Assembly: GCA_903958265.1 (NCBI GenBank)
Contig: CAJBSQ010000198.1
Location: forward strand, 1-6,032
Direction: 5' to 3'
Origin: an uncultured Planctomycetaceae bacterium
GTDB lineage: Bacteria > Planctomycetota > Planctomycetia > Pirellulales > UBA1268
Length of the DNA: 6,032 bases
Made by a program: the position numbers and the translations under genes. The notes below the pieces were generated by a model. That model searched no databases. It saw nothing but the letters and a program-made list of their open reading frames with translations, and was not told the DNA's origin. Shown here piece by piece: positions 1 through 3,776 of the stretch (its first letter is position 1; every line of letters starts with the position of its first letter).

Positions 1-2
1 CC

Positions 3-62
3 TACGCCGCCACGCTCGTGCTCGACGTGCCGCAGCGATGCCCGTGCTGCGACGGGGAATAA
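3..62 (+). CDS. C-terminal end of an unidentified protein (partial)
   Basis: One forward frame is open from the left edge to a TAA at 60-62 and reads YAATLVLDVPQRCPCCDGE. The mix of hydrophobic residues and a closing CPCC cluster looks more protein-like than the two other forward frames, but only 19 residues are visible and I do not recognise the family. The CPCC could be part of a metal site or chance. A small hairpin (55-84) begins inside the last codons. The frame could equally be non-coding flank of the mobile-element debris that follows, so this is a weak call. Confidence 0.3.
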   Translation, partial: YAATLVLDVPQRCPCCDGE

Positions 63-84
63 AAAAGGGGACGCAGCTATTCCC
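55..84. repeat. Small GGGGAC-type inverted repeat
   Basis: The arms GGGAATA (55-61) and TATTCCC (78-84) are perfect complements of 7 bases. They enclose a 16-base loop, AAAAAGGGGACGCAGC. An A-rich run followed by GGGGAC inside a palindrome resembles REP-like elements scattered through many bacterial genomes, some mobilised by IS200-like (RAYT) transposases. No such transposase is visible here. The hairpin overlaps the stop of the partial upstream frame, but there is no T-tract after it, so a terminator role is not supported. Confidence 0.4.
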
Positions 85-102
85 GGCCTCGCCAGCCCCG
101 CC

Positions 103-345
103 AGCGATATGCTCGCTCGAGAGAACAGTGGGTTCTCGGTGGCCTCAAGCGTCCGAATCACGCTCTTTCGTCTCCAGCTGCGTGTCTCTTGTCAGCCTCT
201 CGAGCACCTGCTGCGATACTGTGCTCGGCCGGCCTTCGCACTGGAGCGGCTCTCCGTGATCAGCGGCGAAGACGGCCGCATCGCCCGCGTACAGCGGCGC
301 CTCCGCCCGTCTATCCCACCCGTCTATCCCGCCCGTGGCCCGATC
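103..345 (+). pseudogene. IS91-like (Y2) transposase fragment, decayed
   Basis: Reading in the frame of the ATG at 109, residues LARENSGFSVASSVRI and then LEHLLRYCARPAFALERL and SVISGEDGRIARV match the pattern I know from the C-terminal half of IS91-family transposases (GFSVDASVRI, then LEHLLRYCARPPFALERLSVI). About 10 residues between the two blocks look scrambled. After about position 300 the similarity fades, and a neighbouring frame carries a faint RPWPDRSRRLLLT-like continuation, which suggests a frameshift. The upstream catalytic HUH/Y2 region is absent, so this cannot be an active transposase. The frame stays open to 561, but that part overlaps the antitoxin gene and is not considered coding. 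Family assignment is by recalled pattern; boundaries are approximate. Confidence 0.6.
306..336. repeat. 13-base tandem repeat, about 2.4 copies
   Basis: CCCGTCTATCCCA (306-318) is followed directly by CCCGTCTATCCCG (319-331) and a partial third copy, CCCGT (332-336). It sits where the IS91-like similarity breaks down, so replication slippage in a dead element is the simplest explanation. The length of 13 is not a multiple of three, so it would shift the reading frame, in line with the frame change suspected here. Confidence 0.6.
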
Positions 346-390
346 GGTCCCGGCGGCTGCTCCTCACAATACGCCCCACTCGGCCAACGC

Positions 391-441
391 TTGCCGAAGT
401 GCCATTGGCCGACCCATCCTTTATTGGCCGACCTATCCTTT
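391..441 (+). promoter_or_regulatory. Putative promoter/operator of the antitoxin gene, with 19-base tandem repeat
   Basis: A TTGCCG (391-396) and a CATCCT (415-420) are 18 bases apart and could act as -35 and -10 boxes. The unit ATTGGCCGACCYATCCTTT occurs twice in direct tandem (404-422 and 423-441, 18 of 19 bases identical), giving a second, better -10-like TATCCT at 434-439. CGGCCAA at 381-387 is the inverted match of TTGGCCG at 405-411. Toxin-antitoxin promoters are commonly bound by their own antitoxin at repeats, so this arrangement could be an operator; that is inference. The block GAAGTGCCATTG at 396-407 recurs in front of the Uma2 gene. Confidence 0.45.
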
Positions 442-448
442 ACGCAGC

Positions 449-661
449 ATGTCTCCCATAACCAAATCTCTGATCGAGGAACTCGAGCACGCGCCGGAGA
501 GTGTGCAGCGGGAGGTGCTCGCTTTTCTGCGGCACCTACGGGCACGTGGTGCCGGCAGTGATGGGAGCGAGGGCGTGCATGCCCTGCTGCCGCTCGCGAA
601 GTCAGCCTGGGCGGCGGATTGGGACACTCCTGAAGAGGATGAGGCGTGGCGGAAGTTGTAG
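449..661 (+). CDS. Type II antitoxin of a MazF/PemK-type pair (orphaned)
   Basis: A 70-residue acidic protein starting MSPITKSLIEELEHAPESVQ. Residues 1-30 look like an amphipathic helical segment (EELEHAPESVQREVLAFLRHLRA), as in DUF2281-like antitoxins. The tail LLPLAKSAWAADWDTPEEDEAWRKL fits the acidic, W-rich C-terminal region with which such antitoxins wrap and block their toxin. The same frame extends upstream without a stop, but the ATG at 449 is chosen because the protein-like sequence begins there and the upstream part is repeat and IS DNA. No clear Shine-Dalgarno is seen; if the -10-like TATCCT at 434 is used, the message would be almost leaderless. The toxin gene overlaps its end by 16 bases, the usual antitoxin-first order. 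Because the toxin is truncated, this antitoxin has no functional local partner. It is intact as far as can be seen and might still regulate its promoter or neutralise a toxin encoded elsewhere. Confidence 0.75.
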   Translation: MSPITKSLIEELEHAPESVQREVLAFLRHLRARGAGSDGSEGVHALLPLAKSAWAADWDTPEEDEAWRKL

Positions 662-774
662 GCGGCGACGTGGTCGTCGTGCCGTTTCCGTTGACCGATC
701 TTCAATCCAGCAAGCGTCGGCCCGCCGTCGTGCTCGTGACCTGCTCCCCTTCAACGAGACCACATTCGGAGTGA
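646..774 (+). pseudogene. MazF/PemK-family toxin, truncated to its N-terminal strand region
   Basis: Starting at the GTG at 646, inside the end of the antitoxin gene, the frame reads VAEVVGGDVVVVPFPLTDLQ and then SSKRRPAVVLV. This is the N-terminal signature of MazF/PemK mRNA interferases: GDVV.VPFP, then K.RPAVVL, which carries the conserved arginine. Similarity stops at about 741, and 42 codons after the start a TGA (772-774) ends the frame; family members are usually 105-120 residues. The second half, with the conserved catalytic threonine/serine and most of the dimer interface, is missing. The next recognisable sequence is an IS3 orfA start, so an insertion is the likely cause. The purine-rich GAAGAGGATGAGG just before the GTG can serve as ribosome binding site. 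The toxin should be inactive. Confidence 0.75.
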
Positions 775-885
775 GGCTCCGGGTGTAGTCGCAACAGAGG
801 GAGGACGACGATGCCACGAGGAAAGAAGTTCGCTGCAGACCAGATCATTGGGAAGCTCCGGCAGGCCGCGGAAGCCATTGCGACC
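775..885 (+). pseudogene. IS3-family transposase orfA, N-terminal remnant with leader
   Basis: An ATG at 811 preceded by a strong GGGAGG (799-804) opens with MPRGKKFAADQIIGKLRQAA. This is close to the N-terminus of IS3-family OrfA proteins (MPRKK.F..EQII.KLREAE), the helix-turn-helix DNA-binding subunit. After about residue 22-25 the similarity is lost: there is no continuation into the usual Q...YYRW segment, and the frame runs on to a stop at 1045-1047 with unrelated sequence. OrfA is normally about 90-100 residues and is followed by orfB with the DDE catalytic domain, which is absent. The left end of the element should lie between the end of the MazF similarity (about 741) and 799; I could not identify a terminal inverted repeat or target duplication with confidence. 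Confidence 0.6.
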
Positions 886-1059
886 ACGGAGACTTGGGGG
901 CGATCAGTCAGGCAGCCGCCCACGGCCGAAGGAGTGGTCTTCCTTCGAGGCTCGGCATGGCTGCTCACCGTGAACCGGGCCGATGGCTTGAGCCGATCCG
1001 CGGGCAATCTGCTATCTTTCCCGATTCCTTTCCCGCATCAACGCTGATCCGGGCGTTCG
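886..1059. other. Spacer between the IS3 remnant and the symporter; weak promoter candidate
   Basis: No gene is recognised. TTGAGC (988-993) and TATCTT (1013-1018) lie 19 bases apart and could form a weak promoter about 40 bases ahead of the symporter start; the spacing is longer than the usual 16-18. An in-frame TGA at 1045-1047 limits how far upstream the symporter can begin. Confidence 0.25.
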
Positions 1060-2472
1060 GTGGGGCCTCGGATCGCAGTCGTGAATCTCTTCAATGCTCT
1101 GCTGGCGGCGGCCTCTCCGCCGGCCACCGTCCTCGATCGGGCCAACGCCTTCTTCGAGTGGACCAGCGGCATCCTCTGGGGGCCATGGCTGCTCGTGCTG
1201 CTTGTCGGCACGCACGTCTATCTCACCGTTCGCCTGGGTGTCGTCCAGCGCTGGCTGGGCCCGGCGATCCGGCTCACCTTCCGGCCGGAACGCTCGGCCG
1301 AAGGCGACGTGAGTCCGTTCGGGGCGCTGGCGACGGCGCTGGCCGCCACCGTCGGCGCCGGCAACATCGTCGGGGTGGCCGTCGCGGTCACGGCCGGCGG
1401 CCCCGGGGCCATCTTCTGGATGTGGATCACCGGGGTCTTGGGGATCGCCACCAAATATGCCGAGGCGCTCCTGGCCGTGCAGTTCCGGGTCAGGAACGAG
1501 CGGGGCGAGATGTCCGGCGGGCCGATGTACGTGCTCGCCAACGGGCTCCGGCTGCCCTGGCTCGGCGTGTTGTTCGCTGTCTTCACCGTCATCGCCGCGT
1601 TCGGAATCGGCAACATGTTTCAGGCCAAGGCCGTCACGGCGAGCGTGCTCGAACTGGTTCCCCAGGGCACCCCCGAGACACCGATCCGGGTGGCCTGCGG
1701 CCTGATCATGGCCACGGCCACCGGGCTCGTGCTGATTGGCGGCATCAAGTGGATCGCCCGATTCTGCGAGATCCTCGTCCCCTTCATGATCGGCAGTTAC
1801 TTGGTCGGCTGCGGGATCATTCTCGCACTCCACTGGGACCAACTGCCCGCCGCAATCGCCCTAATCCTCTCCGATGCCTTCTCTGGCGAGGCGCTGGCCG
1901 GCGGTGGGCTCGGTGGAATGATCGCGGCGGGCGTCAAGCGGGGGCTCTTCTCTAACGAATCGGGCCTGGGCAGTGCACCGATCGCAGCCGCCGCCGCCCG
2001 GTCGCGGAATCCGGCCCAGCAGGCGCTCGTCTCCATGACCGGCACCTTCTGGGACACGGTCGTCATCTGCCTGATCACCGGCCTCGTTCTGGTGGTCACC
2101 GGCGCCTGGAAGAGCGGCCTCGAGGGTGCCGCCATGACCGCCTCCGCCTTCGGGACGATCCCCTACGTCGGTCCGACCGTGCTCACCTTCGGCCTGATCT
2201 CCTTCGTGTTTTCCACGCTGATCGGCTGGTCGTATTACGGAGAGAAGTCCCTGGAGTATCTGGGCGGACTTCGGTTCGTGCCCGTCTACCGCTGGCTGTG
2301 GGTGGTGGCGATCTTCCTCGGGGCCACGTTCCCGAGTTCCCTGGTGATCAACTTCTCCGACTCAGCCAACGCCCTGATGGCGATTCCGAATCTGATCTCG
2401 CTGATCGCCCTCGCCGGTCTGGCCGCCCGCGAGTCGAAGGACTTGCTGTCGCGCCCCGAAACCTTCGAGTGA
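1060..2472 (+). CDS. Sodium:alanine symporter family protein (AGCS family)
   Basis: A 470-residue polytopic membrane protein with the hallmarks of the alanine/glycine:cation symporter family, which imports small neutral amino acids such as alanine or glycine across the inner membrane with Na+ (or H+). Visible family motifs in order: ATVGAGNIVGVA (96-107), GGPGAIFWMW (113-122), MSGGPMYVL (151-159), GVKRGLFSNESGLGSAP (291-307), GWSYYGEKSLEYL (389-401) and ALMAIPNLISL (438-448). About ten or eleven hydrophobic segments are seen, consistent with the LeuT-like fold known for this family, and length is normal (about 440-550). Two GTG starts are possible, 1060 and 1081; the second gives MNLFNALL and may be the true one, since neither has a clear Shine-Dalgarno and the first residues after 1060 are not hydrophobic. 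The gene stands alone, so the exact substrate cannot be read from neighbours. All motifs look intact, so it is probably functional. Confidence 0.95.
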   Translation: MGPRIAVVNLFNALLAAASPPATVLDRANAFFEWTSGILWGPWLLVLLVGTHVYLTVRLGVVQRWLGPAIRLTFRPERSAEGDVSPFGALATALAATVGAGNIVGVAVAVTAGGPGAIFWMWITGVLGIATKYAEALLAVQFRVRNERGEMSGGPMYVLANGLRLPWLGVLFAVFTVIAAFGIGNMFQAKAVTASVLELVPQGTPETPIRVACGLIMATATGLVLIGGIKWIARFCEILVPFMIGSYLVGCGIILALHWDQLPAAIALILSDAFSGEALAGGGLGGMIAAGVKRGLFSNESGLGSAPIAAAAARSRNPAQQALVSMTGTFWDTVVICLITGLVLVVTGAWKSGLEGAAMTASAFGTIPYVGPTVLTFGLISFVFSTLIGWSYYGEKSLEYLGGLRFVPVYRWLWVVAIFLGATFPSSLVINFSDSANALMAIPNLISLIALAGLAARESKDLLSRPETFE

Positions 2473-2767
2473 AGGGATGGGTCGGCTGCCGGTGATTGGT
2501 CAGTCGCGATCGGCACGACGACCGTGGCGGCGCACGTTGATCACCGTTCGATCGCCACGCTATCCGGGCCCGTGCCGGGCTCCGTCGAGAAGGAGTTCCA
2601 CGGCTCTCACGAGTGCGGCTGCGACGTCTTTCAAGCTTCACCCGACGAACTGCCTGCGTCGACATCCACAGCCTCTGACCCCTGCCGGTCGCGAGGTAGA
2701 GGACCGGTTTTGGGGTGTGGGACGCGGGAGCAAGCTGCTCACAAGCCGCTCATCAGCTCGGAAATGG
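2473..2767. other. Intergenic region without a recognisable gene
   Basis: Open frames exist on both strands here, but all give arginine- or serine-rich translations with no recognisable motif and overlap real genes. One inverted repeat, CGTGGCG (2523-2529) with CGCCACG (2553-2559), lies about 50 bases after the symporter stop; it has a 23-base loop and no T-tract, so it is at best a weak terminator candidate. A minor GAGCA/TGCTC hairpin near 2727 is too short to interpret. Confidence 0.5.
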
Positions 2768-2801
2768 TTGTGGAAGTGCCATTGACCGAGCTATCATTCA
2801 T
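2768..2801 (+). promoter_or_regulatory. Putative promoter of the Uma2 gene, matching the antitoxin promoter block
   Basis: TTGTGG (2768-2773) and TATCAT (2792-2797) are 18 bases apart, giving a plausible -35/-10 pair with a predicted transcript start near 2804, about 36 bases before the Uma2 ATG. Between them lies GAAGTGCCATTGACCGAGC. Aligned from the first G of GAAGTG, 25 of 32 bases match the block at 396-427 in front of the antitoxin gene, and the 18-base box spacing is the same. Promoter function is inference; the sequence match is directly seen. Confidence 0.5.
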
Positions 2802-2839
2802 AAGAGTCTCCCTCCGTCCTTCTCTGCCAGGACGATCCC

Positions 2840-3529
2840 ATGGCCACGGTGCTTGTCGAAGACCAGGTCGAGATCCCGGGCAACGTGGCGACGCTCACAG
2901 CCTTTCGCCACTGGTCGCTCTCCGAATCGTTTCCCAAGCGGGGGCGTATCGACTGGGTTGGCTCGCGGATCGAGGTGGATAGGTCACCGGAAGACCTGTT
3001 CACGCACGGCACGCTCAAGACTGCGATCGTTGCGTCACTGTGGCCGCTTGCGCGGCGCAAAGGCTACAACCTCTTCACCGGCGAGACGAGGATTTCATCG
3101 ATTGCGGGAAATCTGTCGGCGGAGCCCGATGTGGTCGCTGTGTCGGATGCCGCGATCGACACCGACCGCGTCAAGCTCACACCGAAAGCCGGGGGTGAGG
3201 CCGACCGTTTTGTCGAGCTCGAAGGGGGGCCGGAACTGGTGGTCGAGATCGTCGGCGATGCGTCGGTGGGCAAGGACCGTCGTCGGCTGCCCCCCGCCTA
3301 CTTCGCCGCCGGGGTGACGGAGTTCTGGCTCATTGATGCCCGCGGCCCCGAACTCGAGTGCGTCATTCACCACCGCGGCGCGAACGGGTTTGTGCCGGTG
3401 ACGGTCGGAGCAGACGGCGGTCAGTCGTCAACGGTGTTCGACTGTGGCTTCCGGCTGATCCGCGGCCGCAATGCCCATGGCCGCTATGCCTACGACCTCG
3501 TCGTCGACGCGGCTCCCGACCGGGAGTGA
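2840..3529 (+). CDS. Uma2 family (DUF820) putative endonuclease
   Basis: A 229-residue protein of the Uma2/DUF820 family, whose members have a PD-(D/E)XK nuclease-like fold but mostly no proven function. The core is easy to see: EPDVVAV with D97, ELVVEIVGDAS with E136, K145-D146 in SVGKDRRRLPPAYFAAGV, and TEFWLIDARG around W163 and D166. D97, E136 and K145 sit where the family's likely catalytic acids and lysine are expected. Two departures are noted: GDAS replaces the more usual SPS/SDS after the glutamate, and the tail (about 167-229, ELECVIHHRGANGF onward) matches a somewhat longer subfamily with a C-terminal strand-rich extension. Start ATG is supported by AGGA at 2829-2832, seven bases upstream. 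It is transcribed alone, from its own promoter-like block and with a long hairpin after its stop. Family members are often present in dozens of copies in planctomycetes and cyanobacteria; biological role is unknown. Confidence 0.9.
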   Translation: MATVLVEDQVEIPGNVATLTAFRHWSLSESFPKRGRIDWVGSRIEVDRSPEDLFTHGTLKTAIVASLWPLARRKGYNLFTGETRISSIAGNLSAEPDVVAVSDAAIDTDRVKLTPKAGGEADRFVELEGGPELVVEIVGDASVGKDRRRLPPAYFAAGVTEFWLIDARGPELECVIHHRGANGFVPVTVGADGGQSSTVFDCGFRLIRGRNAHGRYAYDLVVDAAPDRE

Positions 3530-3538
3530 CCAACAGAA

Positions 3539-3596
3539 AAATCCGGGACGGGAGCGGTTTTTCACGGCTACCGAAAGTCGCTCCCGTCCCCGATTT
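3539..3596. terminator. Long hairpin after Uma2; bidirectional terminator or palindromic repeat
   Basis: AAATCCGGGACGGGAGCG (3539-3556) pairs with CGCTCCCGTCCCCGATTT (3579-3596) over 18 positions with one mismatch. Inside this, 3557-3562 can pair with 3573-3578 through A-U and G-U pairs, giving a stem of about 24 in RNA and a 10-base loop. It begins nine bases after the Uma2 stop. On the plus strand the stem is followed by ATTTCTC, a poor U-tract. On the minus strand it is followed by TTTTT (complement of 3537-3541), a better one, although no minus-strand gene is seen downstream of which it would act. The arms carry the GGGACGGGAGCG core, so it may instead be a dispersed palindromic repeat. 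Confidence 0.65.
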
Positions 3597-3764
3597 CTCG
3601 GTAAGGAAGCCAGCGACCAAAAGCTTGCCTCTCCCGTTTTGAAAAGCTAGACCCTCGGGTACTTTCGAAGAGTTCGGTCGGGCGTCGGATAGGCTCGCAT
3701 CCGCGGGCAGCCCGAGTGTGCGTGCCGCACAGCACATTTCAGAATCCTCTGCGTTTTTCCGGCC
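3597..3764. other. Upstream region of the LEPR/propeller gene; weak promoter candidate
   Basis: TTGAAA (3639-3644) and TACTTT (3660-3665) are 15 bases apart, shorter than ideal, and would leave a leader of about 105 bases before the ATG at 3777. Nothing else recognisable is present. The region separates the Uma2 hairpin from the ribosome binding site of the next gene. Confidence 0.25.
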
Positions 3765-3769
3765 AGGAG
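3765..3769 (+). promoter_or_regulatory. Ribosome binding site that fixes the start of the LEPR/propeller gene
   Basis: AGGAG lies seven bases before the ATG at 3777. The alternative TTG at 3774 directly before it would have a spacing of only four, so ATG 3777 is the preferred start. Confidence 0.7.
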
Positions 3770-3776
3770 CTTCTTG

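Noticed and set aside
109..561. Whole 150-codon frame as an intact gene
   Set aside because: Only the first part resembles an IS91 transposase; the remainder overlaps the antitoxin gene and its promoter repeats and lacks any family similarity.
1012..1842. Long minus-strand open frame opposite the symporter
   Set aside because: The translation is rich in D, G, H and R with no motif, and it lies wholly opposite a well-supported AGCS gene; GC-rich third positions create such antisense frames.
894..1955. 353-codon plus-strand open frame overlapping the symporter in another frame
   Set aside because: Arginine- and histidine-rich translation without motifs, and it shares its DNA with the AGCS gene, whose motifs are unmistakable.
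2524..2982. 152-codon plus-strand open frame before and into Uma2
   Set aside because: No recognisable motif, and its end overlaps the Uma2 gene in another frame; the Uma2 start has its own ribosome binding site.
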